A DNA stretch of 64,000 nt, taken from NCBI RefSeq assembly GCF_001263175.1, contig NZ_CP012332.1:428001-492000 (forward strand), read 5' to 3'. Both the position numbers and the translations under genes were made by a program. Of this stretch, positions 45,629 to 54,255 are shown in pieces (positions within the stretch are counted from its first letter, which is position 1; every line of letters begins with the position of its first letter). The notes under the pieces were generated by a model. The model searched no databases. It was not told the origin of the DNA and was given only the letters and a program-made list of their open reading frames with translations. This DNA comes from Vulgatibacter incomptus. GTDB lineage: Bacteria; Myxococcota; Myxococcia; Myxococcales; Vulgatibacteraceae.

Positions 45629-45754
45629 GCGTATGAAGAAATCGGTCCCGCGGGAGCGGGCCCGATTCTTCATCTCGCGCTGCGCGCGAGAAGCGCTCCT
45701 TTTCGTTTGCTCGCCTCCGGCTCGCGAGAGTTCGTGAATTCTTCACGAACTCTC
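45629..45754 (-). repeat. Dispersed hairpin repeat, copy 5 (abuts DUF1460 stop)
   Basis: Full copy read on the minus strand. Hairpin 1 GAGAGTTCGTGAA/TTCACGAACTCTC (45726-45754) starts within the TGA of the DUF1460 gene. The linker AGCAAACGAAAAGGAGCG follows, then hairpin 2 CTCGCGC/GCGCGAG (45674-45690) and hairpin 3 45634-45651 with 45656-45672 (loop GGGA). Confidence 0.93.
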
Positions 45755-46679
45755 AACGGCTCGTGTCGAGGAGGCGCGACTCCGCCGCACGGCGGGCGCG
45801 CTCGGCGTTGGGCCGCACCGCGAGCAGGTTCACACCGAGCACCCGCCGCGAGCGCATCCCCGCGTGGCGGCGAAGGAAGCGCTCGATCGGCTCGTCGATC
45901 ACTTCGCGCTCGGCGAGGGCGGCGTGGCGCACGAAGCGCTTGCCGTCCTTCACGACCACGAGGCCGGTGTGCGTGATCAGGCTGACCTTTCCGGCGGCTG
46001 GGACCCGCACCACGTTCAGGACCAGCCCCTCGGGGAGCGAGGGGCCGAGCTCGATCGCGGCGTCCAGCGGGATCACCGGAATGGAGTGGGTCCCCGCGAG
46101 CCGCGGGCTCCACGGCTGGCCCTTCAGGTCCTCGCGCTTCGCCCAGCTCTCGGCGGTGTAGGTGACCGAGGCCTCGATCACGCGATCGCCGCCCAGGCGT
46201 CGGGTGGCCTCCTCGACATAGCCCTTGCGGATCAGGTCGGGGATCCACTGGGCCTCCATGAGGTGGAGGCGACTCTCGAAGGAGGGCGCTTTGCCGCCCT
46301 CGTAGCGGATGTCGTCGAGGATGGGCTCGACCTCGTCCAGGCTCCGCGCCTCGCCGACAGCCAGCGACGTCTCGACGAAGGTGAGGCAGTCCACGGCGTC
46401 CCACCGGAGCCTCGGCCCCGAGGAGCCGCCGTCGCCAAGCGGGGCACGACGGTAGCGGGCGCCCAGGAAGGCCTCGGAGGCGGCGCGTGTGCGCTCCCAG
46501 CCGCCCGGCAGGGTCGACAGGCGCGCGATCGCGCTCACGATGCCTTCTCGGCTCGAGCGGGGAAAGCGGGCAGGCTGGACGGGGTGGGTCTCCTTCGGCT
46601 GGGACGCCATCGCCACGCTGCCGAGCGGAAGGGAAGCGAGCGGAAGGAGGGCGAGCAGGATGGCGAGCGGTGATCGCAT
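45753..46679 (-). CDS. DUF1460 family amidase-like exported protein
   Basis: A 308-residue secreted protein of the DUF1460 family, which has a papain/NlpC-like fold and is annotated as N-acetylmuramoyl-L-alanine amidase-like. The signal peptide is MRSPLAILLALLPLASLPLG. The probable catalytic Cys lies in WDAVDCLTFVETSLAVGEA and the His in KVSLITHTGLVV. The AGTHSIPVIP segment is also family-like. It probably cleaves peptidoglycan peptides in the periplasm, an inference from fold. The ATG at 46679 starts the signal peptide; the longer open frame upstream covers the Cys-rich gene in another frame. The stop overlaps dispersed repeat copy 5. Confidence 0.87.
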   Translation of the reverse strand: MRSPLAILLALLPLASLPLGSVAMASQPKETHPVQPARFPRSSREGIVSAIARLSTLPGGWERTRAASEAFLGARYRRAPLGDGGSSGPRLRWDAVDCLTFVETSLAVGEARSLDEVEPILDDIRYEGGKAPSFESRLHLMEAQWIPDLIRKGYVEEATRRLGGDRVIEASVTYTAESWAKREDLKGQPWSPRLAGTHSIPVIPLDAAIELGPSLPEGLVLNVVRVPAAGKVSLITHTGLVVVKDGKRFVRHAALAEREVIDEPIERFLRRHAGMRSRRVLGVNLLAVRPNAERARRAAESRLLDTSR

Positions 46680-46724
46680 CGGGCCGATTCTAACCACGAC
46701 CGCGCACCAAGCCCTACAAACGAC

Positions 46725-46765
46725 GCCCTTCGTCCGCCGCAACGAAGCAGCGACGGACGAAGGGC
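46725..46765 (-). terminator. Rho-independent-like terminator after the Cys-rich lipoprotein gene
   Basis: Perfect 12-bp stem GCCCTTCGTCCG (46725-46736) with CGGACGAAGGGC (46754-46765). On the minus strand the stem is followed by GTCGTTTGT. It lies 16 bp after the stop codon at 46781. Confidence 0.75.
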
Positions 46766-46780
46766 AGGGGACGTACCCGC

Positions 46781-47137
46781 TTAGCTCTTGTAGGGCAGGC
46801 AGGACGCCGCGAGCTCGCAGCTGTCCTTCAGGCACTTGTTGAACGCCATGGCCACGTCGAAGCAGCAGGTCTTGTCGGTCGGCTCGCAGGTCATGGCACA
46901 CTCGGTGAACTTGTCCATGGCCTCTGCACACGCACCGCCTTCCATCCCGCACTCCCCGGTCTTCATGGCGCAATCCATGCAGGCCTCGCCCGCGGGCTCG
47001 GTCGCGCAGACGTAGTCCGGGTTGGGCACGAGCTCGCTCGAGCCCGTACCCGTCTTCTTGTCGTCACCACATGCCGCCAGGCCCATCGCGGCAATCGCAA
47101 GAGCCATCACGAACCACTTCGTTGCAAGCTTCGACAT
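46781..47137 (-). CDS. Small Cys-rich lipoprotein
   Basis: A 118-residue exported protein. The signal peptide MSKLATKWFVMALAIAAMGL is followed by a lipobox (GLAAC). The mature part has about a dozen cysteines in CxxC-like and paired arrangements (ACMDCAMKTGEC, CAMTCEPTDKTCC, KCLKDSCELAASC), suggesting a disulfide-rich helical knot or metal binding. No family is recognised. It has its own promoter candidate upstream and a strong terminator downstream, so it is probably a single-gene transcript and may be well expressed. The ATG at 47135-47137 has AAGGAAG upstream. Confidence 0.85.
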   Translation of the reverse strand: MSKLATKWFVMALAIAAMGLAACGDDKKTGTGSSELVPNPDYVCATEPAGEACMDCAMKTGECGMEGGACAEAMDKFTECAMTCEPTDKTCCFDVAMAFNKCLKDSCELAASCLPYKS

Positions 47138-47181
47138 GGAGGCTTCCTTTCGCACCAGAGGTGCATGTATGAGTGACGGGC

Positions 47182-47209
47182 ACGATACACCAAAAGCCGG
47201 GGCTGTCCA
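47182..47209 (-). promoter_or_regulatory. Promoter for the Cys-rich lipoprotein gene
   Basis: On the minus strand TGGACA (47204-47209, 5 of 6) is followed after 16 bp by TATCGT (47182-47187, 4 of 6). The start codon lies about 45 bp downstream. Confidence 0.6.
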
Positions 47210-47250
47210 CCGGTCGAGTACACGAATCTTGAAGTCGCTGTGGAGGGCCG

Positions 47251-48453
47251 CTACCGGGGGGCGGGAGCGGTCACGAGGGGCAGGGTACGCCCGTCTTCGA
47301 GGATCCCGGCGCGGCCGGCGGGGATGAGCTCGAGCGCCTCGGCGATGTCGGATACTGCACGAATCCCTCTCACACCTAGAATCGAAGCCGGATGAGCCCG
47401 TGATATAATCGCACACTCGACCCGGGACGCGATGCGCGCGGAAGTGATGCGCCCGGATGCGATGCCGGTGACGAGCCACGAGAGGGCCGCGACCCCAGGA
47501 GCGTCCTCCTCCGGACACTCGGCGCAGAGGATCACGGCGCCCCCCGGCCGGACCGCGTTGCATGCGGCGGCCAGCGCCGGCAGCGCATCCGAGAGCCTTC
47601 GATCGAAGGGATCGCCTCCGGCCGACGCGACGACGAGGTCCAGCGGTTTTTCGAGTGTGATCCGATGCCACTTCGAGTGGAACGCCACCGCCGCTGCGAA
47701 GGCGAGGTCGGGATCCCCGGCGAAGACACCGGCGAGGCGGCCGCCCCGCTGGAAGTCGAGCTGGACCAGGAAGGCCGGCGGCGCGAGGGCGGCCGCCGTT
47801 CGGATCGCCTCGTGCACCGGGTTCGACTCGAGGATTCCCGGTGCCGCCGACTGCGTGTCTCCGGCGCGGAGGATCGCGGAGATCGTCGCCTCGTCGGCGC
47901 AGCCCGTCGCGACGAGCGCCGCGCCCCCTCCGAATCCGGCGAGGGGGTCGAACGAGGTGCCGCCGACGAGGACCAGCTTGTCCGCCCTGGCGACCTCGCG
48001 GTCCACCCGCACGACGCCCAGGCCACGCGCGCGTCCGAGCGGCTCGAAGAGGACACCCTGTGCATCTGTCCCACCCGGGAAGGGATCGCCGAGCGTCGTC
48101 CCCCGGGCCGTCCGGATCGAGATCGCGGAGGCGCCGCTCCCGAGCACCACCTCCCGGATCCGATCGAGCACCGCCCCCGCGAGCGCCTCGAGGCCGTGCT
48201 GGACCACGATCGCGACCCGATCCCCCGGCTCGACGAAGACGGCGAGGGAGGGCGCCCCGAGCGGTCGGGCGAGGGCCCCCTCGAGCGTGGCGCGCGGATC
48301 CGGCACCGGCGGAGGCTCGGAGCCCCGGAGGCGGATGGCGTCGCGGAGGCGGTCGGGGAGGGCGAGGCTTCCCCGCCCGTAGCGGAGCTCGCTCGCACGC
48401 GCCTGCCCGGCCGCCAGGTGTGGGTGCGCGCAGGAAGCGTTGGGCATGCTCAT
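47251..48453 (-). CDS. LarA-like (DUF2088) protein lacking the pincer lysine
   Basis: A 400-residue protein with the two-domain layout of the lactate-racemase LarA family. The region ADKLVLVGGTSFDPLAGFGG, followed by GAALVATG, aligns with the LarA block in which a His and the Lys of a GGAK motif hold the nickel-pincer cofactor. Here those positions appear to be Asp (169) and Ala (178/179). No larB, larC or larE is nearby. It may therefore be a cofactor-free relative with another role. The ATG at 48451-48453 (MSMPNASC) has GAAGAAG just upstream. It is divergent from the alpha/beta hydrolase gene, with a 99-bp gap. Confidence 0.72.
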   Translation of the reverse strand: MSMPNASCAHPHLAAGQARASELRYGRGSLALPDRLRDAIRLRGSEPPPVPDPRATLEGALARPLGAPSLAVFVEPGDRVAIVVQHGLEALAGAVLDRIREVVLGSGASAISIRTARGTTLGDPFPGGTDAQGVLFEPLGRARGLGVVRVDREVARADKLVLVGGTSFDPLAGFGGGAALVATGCADEATISAILRAGDTQSAAPGILESNPVHEAIRTAAALAPPAFLVQLDFQRGGRLAGVFAGDPDLAFAAAVAFHSKWHRITLEKPLDLVVASAGGDPFDRRLSDALPALAAACNAVRPGGAVILCAECPEEDAPGVAALSWLVTGIASGRITSARIASRVECAIISRAHPASILGVRGIRAVSDIAEALELIPAGRAGILEDGRTLPLVTAPAPR

Positions 48454-48552
48454 CTCTTCTTCAAGGCAGGGCGTGGCGAAGCATCGACCCGGGCCTCGTG
48501 GAATCGGGCCCGGAGCCGGCATAGGGTGGTCCGGCTTCGTAGTTGATTCAAC

Positions 48553-49569
48553 ATGTTCGCCGCGAAGAGGACGAGGTTGGAGGACCGGGTCAGCGAGAAC
48601 GAGCGCGAGGGCTACGTAACGGCCGAGGACGGCACCAGGCTCTGGTACCGCAAGGCCGGGAGCGGGCCGGTGCTGGTGTGCCAGAACGGGGTGGGCGTCA
48701 CCATCACGTTCTGGGAGCAGATCGCCGAGCGCTTCGCCGCCCAGGGGTACTCCACGCTGCTCTGGGACTATCGGGGGCACGGGAGGTCGGACGACCCGCG
48801 CAATCCCAAGGCCTTCACCCTGGAGACCTGCGTCGAGGATCTGCGGCTCCTCCTCGATCGGCTCGGTGTGGAGCGGGCCTGCCTGCTCGGCCACTCGATG
48901 GGCGCCCAGCTCGGCTGGGAGTTCTATCGCGCGCATCCCGAGCGGGTGTCGGGCCTCGTCCCGGCACTCGGCACCTACCGCGACGCCATCTCGACCTTCT
49001 ACGATCTGCCCTGGCTCGCGCCCCGGATCTTCGACGTCGCCAGCGTGACGTCCTACGCGTTCCCCGGCCTGGTGAAGCGCCTCACGGGGATCCCGGCGTG
49101 GCAGCCGGGCCTCGCCGACCGGGTGATCCGCAAGCTCTCGATCGTCCATCCCACGCTCTCACCGAAGGACTGGGTCCCCGGCTACCTCCGGCACATGGCG
49201 CGGCTCGATCCGAAGGTCTTCTTCGCGCTGGCCAAGGGGATCCGCGATCACGACGCCACCGATCTGCTGCCGCGCATCGACGTGCCGGTGCTGGTGGTGG
49301 CCGGAGACCGCGATCTCTTCTGCCCGCCGAGGGTCGCCCGCGAGATGGCGGAGCTCATCCCGTCGGCGGAGCTCCTGGTGATCCCCGGCGGATCCCACGC
49401 CGCCCTGATCGAGCAGCCCGGCCTGGTCGACCTGCGGCTCCGGCGCTTCCTCCGCGAGCGCGTCTTCCCGAACGGTGCTGCCGCCCACGCGCGCCTGACG
49501 CTGCACGAAGGCGGCCGGGCGGCGGGCTCCGTGGCGCCGAAGAAGGACGTGGTCGACACGGCGTCCTGA
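48553..49569 (+). CDS. Alpha/beta hydrolase
   Basis: A 338-residue cytoplasmic hydrolase. The core fold is seen from about residue 25 (EDGTRLWYRKAGSGPVLVCQ) and WDYRGHGRSDDPRN. The nucleophile elbow is LLGHSMGAQ (Ser), the acid is in VVAGDRDLFCPP, and the His in IPGGSHAALIEQPG. It is most similar in layout to esterase/haloperoxidase-type hydrolases; the substrate is unknown. The N-terminal 20 residues and the C-terminal 40 are non-conserved extensions. ATG start; 70 bp before a small secreted-protein gene on the same strand. Confidence 0.93.
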   Translation: MFAAKRTRLEDRVSENEREGYVTAEDGTRLWYRKAGSGPVLVCQNGVGVTITFWEQIAERFAAQGYSTLLWDYRGHGRSDDPRNPKAFTLETCVEDLRLLLDRLGVERACLLGHSMGAQLGWEFYRAHPERVSGLVPALGTYRDAISTFYDLPWLAPRIFDVASVTSYAFPGLVKRLTGIPAWQPGLADRVIRKLSIVHPTLSPKDWVPGYLRHMARLDPKVFFALAKGIRDHDATDLLPRIDVPVLVVAGDRDLFCPPRVAREMAELIPSAELLVIPGGSHAALIEQPGLVDLRLRRFLRERVFPNGAAAHARLTLHEGGRAAGSVAPKKDVVDTAS

Positions 49570-49639
49570 GCGAGCGCGCTCGGCTTGACGCGGCCAGACG
49601 GCGCGGCCGATCCTGGCCTCCTTCGCACCGGGAGATCCC

Positions 49640-49915
49640 ATGGTCCGCGCGCTCCTGCTCTCGACGCTCCTCTCTGCCTCGCTCCCCGGCCTCGCGCTGG
49701 CGGACGCCGACGTGCCCGATGCACGGGAGGAGAAGAAGGTGGACGTGGCGGAGCTTCGCGCCCGCCGGGCTGCTCTCGAAGAGGAGCGCGACGCGGCGAG
49801 GATGAACGCGAACATCTACGTCCTGCCGCGCTACCGCCTCGAGGCCATCGACAAGCAGAAGGAGATCGACCGCATCGACGCCGAGCTCCGGGCGGCCGAG
49901 GCGGAGGAGCGATAG
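49640..49915 (+). CDS. Small secreted coiled-coil protein
   Basis: A 91-residue protein. The signal peptide MVRALLLSTLLSASLPGLAL(ADA) is followed by a charged helix likely to form a coiled coil (VDVAELRARRAALEEERDAA and DKQKEIDRIDAELRAAEAEE). No family is recognised. It converges with truD, 7 bp apart. The signal peptide and compact gap support it as a real gene; no strong ribosome site is seen. Confidence 0.7.
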   Translation: MVRALLLSTLLSASLPGLALADADVPDAREEKKVDVAELRARRAALEEERDAARMNANIYVLPRYRLEAIDKQKEIDRIDAELRAAEAEER

Positions 49916-49922
49916 CTCGCCC

Positions 49923-51011
49923 TTACCCCGCCCCGTCCAGCTCGGGCGGCGGCCCGGCCTTCGTGAGCTCCCGGATCACGCTCGTGGCGTAGGTGCCCGG
50001 CGGGAGCTCGAACTCCAGCCGGATCCCGTTGTCCTCCCTCTCGATTGACAGCGCGAGCGGCAGGCGCAGCGCCCTGCGGGCGCCCATGGCGTCCCGGCTC
50101 GCCGCGAGGTGCTCGGGTCCAACGCCGGTCTCGGCGAGGATCGCGTCCTCCAGCCTCGCGGGCTCGCCGACGGGGGAGGGCCGCACCTTCGCGCCGGGAA
50201 GCGGTCCGGTGATCGAGCACTCGAAGGACGCGACCCTGGGGAGGTCGACCGACGGCTCGGCGCAGACGAATAGTCCGCCGGCCGGCAGCTTCTGGAGCAC
50301 GTCGCCCTCGAGCGGCGTCGCCCAGGTCCCTTCCTCGAGCCGCGCCGCGAGCACGCGGTTGAAGATCCCGCTCTGGAAGGCGCTCACCAGGAACCGGCGC
50401 ATGCGGTGATCCCGCAGCGCGCGGCGCGCCCGCGGATCGTCCTTGCCGAGGAGGAGCAGCCGGCCGACCTCGGCATTGTCGCCGCTGCGACCGAAGCGCT
50501 GCGGGCCGAAGTAGTTGGGAAGCCCCCGTTGCCGGAGCGCTTCGGCGATGGCGTTGGCACGCACGGCCCCGGCCTCGTCCACGCCGCGGAGGAGGATCCG
50601 GAAGCGGTTCCCTCGGAGGTGGCCGGTGCGGAGCTTGTTCCCGTGCCGGGCCGCCTCGAGCACCCGCCACCCCTCGCCAGCGAGCGTGAGTGCTTCGGCG
50701 GGATCGATCCGCGCGAGGCTCAGCCACTGTGTGGTGACGGCGTGCCGATCCTTCAGCCCGGCGACGCCCACGTCGCGCTCGGGGAAGCGCAGGGCCCGTG
50801 AGAGCTCGGCGACCACCTCGCGGGTGTCACGGCCGCGCTTCTCTACCCGGACGAAGACGTGCTCGCCCTCGCCGCTCGGCAGGTAGGCGGGGAGCTCGTC
50901 GACCCGGAAGTCCTCCGGCACGGCCTTGAAGAGGGCGGGGACCCCGGGGAGATCCCGGGTCGCAAACGGGAGCGGCCCCGCCGCAGCAGAGCCGCCAGTG
51001 GAATCCTTCAC
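49923..51011 (-). CDS. truD: tRNA pseudouridine(13) synthase TruD
   Basis: A 362-residue enzyme that isomerises U13 in some tRNAs. The family core GVAGLKDRHAVTTQWLSL carries the catalytic Asp, followed by the TruD-specific NYFGPQRFGRSGDNAEVGRL and the insert domain. The C-terminal PPGTYATSVIRELTK is conserved in the family. The GTG at 51009-51011 is the only start that leaves the N-terminal segment intact, and the ribosome site is weak. It begins 8 bp after the cytochrome gene stop, so it is the last gene of the dsbA-like/cytochrome/truD run. Confidence 0.95.
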   Translation of the reverse strand: MKDSTGGSAAAGPLPFATRDLPGVPALFKAVPEDFRVDELPAYLPSGEGEHVFVRVEKRGRDTREVVAELSRALRFPERDVGVAGLKDRHAVTTQWLSLARIDPAEALTLAGEGWRVLEAARHGNKLRTGHLRGNRFRILLRGVDEAGAVRANAIAEALRQRGLPNYFGPQRFGRSGDNAEVGRLLLLGKDDPRARRALRDHRMRRFLVSAFQSGIFNRVLAARLEEGTWATPLEGDVLQKLPAGGLFVCAEPSVDLPRVASFECSITGPLPGAKVRPSPVGEPARLEDAILAETGVGPEHLAASRDAMGARRALRLPLALSIEREDNGIRLEFELPPGTYATSVIRELTKAGPPPELDGAG

Positions 51012-51019
51012 TAAAAGTC

Positions 51020-51949
51020 TCAGCGATCGAAGGCGGTGCGCGAGCGCTCGGCCTTCTCGTACATGGTCACGCCCTCGGCGGCGATCCCCGCGGCGCGGGT
51101 GAGGGCCTTCGCCCAGAGGTCGCCGTCCTTGAGGCCCTTCGGCGCGGTGTAGACCTGGGCGCCCTTGCCGCCCTGGCCCACGAAGGCCGAAAGGATCTTC
51201 TCGTACGCCGCGCGCTTGGCGGGATCGGACTCCCTCACCATCACCTTGCGCAGCTTGCCGTCCGTGCCCAGGCCCAGGCCGACCGTGATCGTCTCGCTCG
51301 TCTTCGGGACCGCGATCTCGGCGAAGGTGAGGTAGCCCATGCGGTCCGCGACCTTGAGGAGATCGAGATCCACGGGGCGCCACGGGACGAGCCGGACCCC
51401 CTCGTTCCTCTTGCGCTCGCCCTTGTAGACGGTGAGCACCACCACATCGAGGTCGCTCTGCGCCAGCTGGAGCTTGAGCTTCTCGTTGAGGCGCTGGGCG
51501 CCGTACTCGTCGATCTGGAAGCCCTTGGCCGTGAACTTGGCGGCGCCGGGGAAGAAGTCGTCGACGGCGAGCCGGTCGGCGCGGAGCCACTCCACCAGAT
51601 CCCAGGTGTCCAGGGAGGAGAGGTTGGAGAACGCGTGGCCGGCGATCGTCCCCTCGCGTCCCTGGCCCTTGCGGATCGCGCGGCGCAGCTCGGCGTCGGA
51701 GCGCTGGGCCATGAAGGCGTCGTCGGTGAGGTCGGGAAGGGTGCCGAGCTCCTTCTTGCCTGTGATGGCCTTCCGCCAGGCGTCGGAGCCGCTTCCGTCC
51801 ACGCCGTGGCAGGATGCGCACTCCATGCGGAAGAGCTGGCCGCCGTGATCGGCGTCGCCGCGCAGGAGCCAATCCGCCGAGGCGGAGGCGGGCGCGAGGA
51901 GGAGGGAGGCTGCGAAGGGAGCGAGGGAGCCGAGAGCGAGCGTGCGCAT
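51020..51949 (-). CDS. Secreted monoheme cytochrome c with C-terminal extension
   Basis: A 309-residue periplasmic protein. A signal peptide (MRTLALGSLAPFAASLLLAP) leads into a class I cytochrome c domain of about 90 residues. Its heme motif is CASCHG and the distal ligand is probably the Met in DAFMAQRSDAEL. A C-terminal domain of about 170 residues has no recognised family (VYKGERKRNEGVRLVPWRPV). The ATG at 51949 is preferred over the ATG two codons earlier because AGAGG lies 6 nt upstream. It is 13 bp after the monoheme protein gene and 8 bp before truD. Confidence 0.88.
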   Translation of the reverse strand: MRTLALGSLAPFAASLLLAPASASADWLLRGDADHGGQLFRMECASCHGVDGSGSDAWRKAITGKKELGTLPDLTDDAFMAQRSDAELRRAIRKGQGREGTIAGHAFSNLSSLDTWDLVEWLRADRLAVDDFFPGAAKFTAKGFQIDEYGAQRLNEKLKLQLAQSDLDVVVLTVYKGERKRNEGVRLVPWRPVDLDLLKVADRMGYLTFAEIAVPKTSETITVGLGLGTDGKLRKVMVRESDPAKRAAYEKILSAFVGQGGKGAQVYTAPKGLKDGDLWAKALTRAAGIAAEGVTMYEKAERSRTAFDR

Positions 51950-51962
51950 GATCATCCTCCTC

Positions 51963-53198
51963 TTACTGGCGGGGGGCGATGGGGCCGCGGCCCCGCTTCG
52001 GAGAAGCATCTCGAGCCGCCGGCGCCGGACGCTTGGGATCTGCCGAGACCTCGAACTGCGGCCACGAGCGGACGCTGCTGGCGAGGCCGAACCGGAACTG
52101 GGTGTGGCAGCGCATGCAGGCGTCGGCCTGTACGGACTGGAGCGCGTCCAGGGTCGTCGTGCGATTGGCGCCCGCCGTGAGGGCGCCCGTGCGATCGGCC
52201 AGCAGCTTCGCGAGCTGGTCGAAGTCGGCGGCGTGGCCCGCGGCGTTCCCCGGGGCCTTGCCGGCCACCTTGGCCACCTGCTCCTGGACCTGGGCGAGGG
52301 CCCGCTCCGCGTCCGGCGTGCCGGCGGCGCGCTCCAGGGCCATCCACCGCTTGCCGAGCTCCGACATCACGCCGTCGAGGCTCCGGTCGTCGGGAGCACG
52401 GGCGGGGATGAGCTCCTCGGCGCGGTCGTTCACGCCCCCCCGCCGCGCGGAGGCGTCGCTGGGGGGCGCCACGCCGATGAAGGCGTCGAACTGCGTCTTG
52501 TAGCCCGGCTTGCCGTCGGCGCGCTCGATCTGGACCAGGTAGGCGCCGTTTGCACGCGGAGTGAAGTGCATGCCCCAGGTGCCCGGCTGTTCGAGGGCAT
52601 GCACCTCGAAGGTGCGCGCCTTCTCGGGGCCGGAGATCGTCACGACGAGCTTCGCAGGCGCCGCCGGCTTGCGATCGCCGAGGAAGGGATCGGGGATGTG
52701 GAGGATCTCCTGGATCTTCCAGACCAGCTCGACAGACTCGCCGGCGATGGGGCGGCCGGGCTTCACCGAGAAGGTGAACTGGAGGTCTCCGACGCGCTTG
52801 CTGGTCCGGGACTCGGCGGGGAGGAGGACCGGGCCCCTCTCCACGGCAGCCTGCACGTTCACCGACGAGAGGCCCTGGAACTCGGCGGGCGCCTCCGGCT
52901 CGGCGGCGACCGGCGCCGCGGCCTTGGCGGCCGACTCCTCGGGCTCCGCCTTGGGCGGCGGCGCCACGACCTGGGTGCCAGGGGCCATCACCGGGCGCTT
53001 CCGCGCGGGCTCGGCGGGAGCGGCCGGAGCCGGCTCGGGCTCGGGGGACGGAGGCGGCGCCTCGACCTTGGCAGCGCCGGGCGCCGTCACCGGCCTCTTG
53101 GCCGCGTGGGCCTGCTTGGCAAAGGTCCCCGCAAGCAGCGAGGTTCCGAGTACGAGCGCGGCAGCCGTCAGGGCTGCGCGCGAGGGGGGAAGACGCAC
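51963..53198 (-). CDS. Exported monoheme protein with Pro/Ala-rich linker
   Basis: A 411-residue periplasmic protein. The signal peptide spans about residues 8-32 (AALTAAALVLGTSLLAGTFA). A Pro/Glu/Ala linker follows to about residue 108. A beta-rich domain (about 120-245) resembles a FixH/YtkA-like fold (FSVKPGRPIAGESVELVWKI, NGAYLVQIERADGK). The C-terminal helical domain ends in a single heme motif CMRCHTQFRFG, resembling a c'-type cytochrome where CxxCH lies near the C-terminus. GTG start with GAGG 6 nt upstream. It lies in the run with a DsbA-like protein and another cytochrome, so a shared electron-transfer or maturation role is likely. Confidence 0.85.
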   Translation of the reverse strand: MRLPPSRAALTAAALVLGTSLLAGTFAKQAHAAKRPVTAPGAAKVEAPPPSPEPEPAPAAPAEPARKRPVMAPGTQVVAPPPKAEPEESAAKAAAPVAAEPEAPAEFQGLSSVNVQAAVERGPVLLPAESRTSKRVGDLQFTFSVKPGRPIAGESVELVWKIQEILHIPDPFLGDRKPAAPAKLVVTISGPEKARTFEVHALEQPGTWGMHFTPRANGAYLVQIERADGKPGYKTQFDAFIGVAPPSDASARRGGVNDRAEELIPARAPDDRSLDGVMSELGKRWMALERAAGTPDAERALAQVQEQVAKVAGKAPGNAAGHAADFDQLAKLLADRTGALTAGANRTTTLDALQSVQADACMRCHTQFRFGLASSVRSWPQFEVSADPKRPAPAARDASPKRGRGPIAPRQ

Positions 53199-53243
53199 GT
53201 TGGACCTCGCTCTCTCTCGCTCAGGGCGAGAGGCGGTATCGGA

Positions 53244-54209
53244 TCAGGGCACGGCCCACTTGCCGCCGTTGGACGACCATCGGAGCTCGTCGTCGATGGT
53301 GAAGCGAAGGAGCTCCGGCATCAAGGGGAGCTCGTGCTTTCGGCCGTTGATGAAGATCGACGGGGTGCCCTGCAGACCGAGGCGAATGCCCTCGGCCTTC
53401 TGCCGGTCGACGATCGGGCTGAGCTCGTCGGCCTTGACGGCGCGGACGAGGGCCTGGGGATCGAGGCCGACCTTGGCGACGAGCTCCTTGATCACCTCCA
53501 CCGAGAGGCGCTGCTGGTTCTCGAAGACCAGGTCGTGGAGCTCCCAGAACTTGCCGTGGCGCTGGGCGAAGACGGTGGCCTGGGCGGCGCTCGAGGCGTT
53601 CGAGTGGCCGGGCAGGGGGAAGTGCATGAAGCAGAGCCGCAGATCGCTCCGCTCGGCCTGCAGCCTCTCGAGGACCGGCCTCGCGGCGGCGCAGTGGGGG
53701 CACTCGAAGTCGGAGAACTCCACCACGGTCACGGGAGCGTCCGCGGGGCCGCGGCAGGCGGCGCCGGCGAGATCGATGGTCTGCCGCTGCGCCTTCTCGA
53801 ACGAGCGGTAGTAGCGGTTGTACGCGGTGAGGGCCTCGGAGCGGCTCGCGCCCGCGTTCAGGATCGTCCGCAGGAGCTGAAGGCCCCGCGTCGCGTTGGC
53901 CTTGCACGGGAGATCCTCCCGGAGGCAGCCGGCGAGCGTGTAGGGGCTGCCATCGAAGACGAACTCGTCCTGGGCCGCCGAGATCAGGTTGTCCCGGACG
54001 AAGGAGGGGAGGGCTTCCATCGGGAAGCCGGGGAGCGCCGCGGCGGCCTCCTCCGGGCTCATCGCGGCCTTCACCGTCTGAGCGGGCTTCTCGGGAGCCG
54101 GCTTTTCGGGAGTCGGCACCTTCGAGGTGGCCGCACGGCCGTCCTCGCGGGTGCAGGCCGACGCGAGGACCGCGATGGCGATGAGGAGGGAGAATGAGGC
54201 TCTGCGCAT
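53244..54209 (-). CDS. DsbA/thioredoxin-like lipoprotein
   Basis: A 321-residue lipoprotein (MRRASFSLLIAIAVLASAC, lipobox SAC). After a Pro/Lys linker comes a helical segment (about 50-145). The DsbA-type thioredoxin domain has the active site CPHC in VEFSDFECPHCAAARPVL and the cis-Pro region LGLQGTPSIFINGRKHELP. Such proteins oxidise or isomerise disulfides in periplasmic proteins, including apocytochromes. It precedes two cytochrome c genes on the same strand, which fits that role. A promoter candidate lies about 50 bp upstream. Confidence 0.92.
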   Translation of the reverse strand: MRRASFSLLIAIAVLASACTREDGRAATSKVPTPEKPAPEKPAQTVKAAMSPEEAAAALPGFPMEALPSFVRDNLISAAQDEFVFDGSPYTLAGCLREDLPCKANATRGLQLLRTILNAGASRSEALTAYNRYYRSFEKAQRQTIDLAGAACRGPADAPVTVVEFSDFECPHCAAARPVLERLQAERSDLRLCFMHFPLPGHSNASSAAQATVFAQRHGKFWELHDLVFENQQRLSVEVIKELVAKVGLDPQALVRAVKADELSPIVDRQKAEGIRLGLQGTPSIFINGRKHELPLMPELLRFTIDDELRWSSNGGKWAVP

Positions 54210-54255
54210 GCTCGAAGTCACTTCCCGGGGCCGTCCTGTAATCGAATCGGGCGGC

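Noticed and set aside
45531-45746. Upstream extension of the CopD/HemJ-like protein through the repeat
   Set aside because: The extension encodes repeat sequence and lacks a ribosome site. The ATG at 45530 has a good one and starts directly with the first membrane helix.
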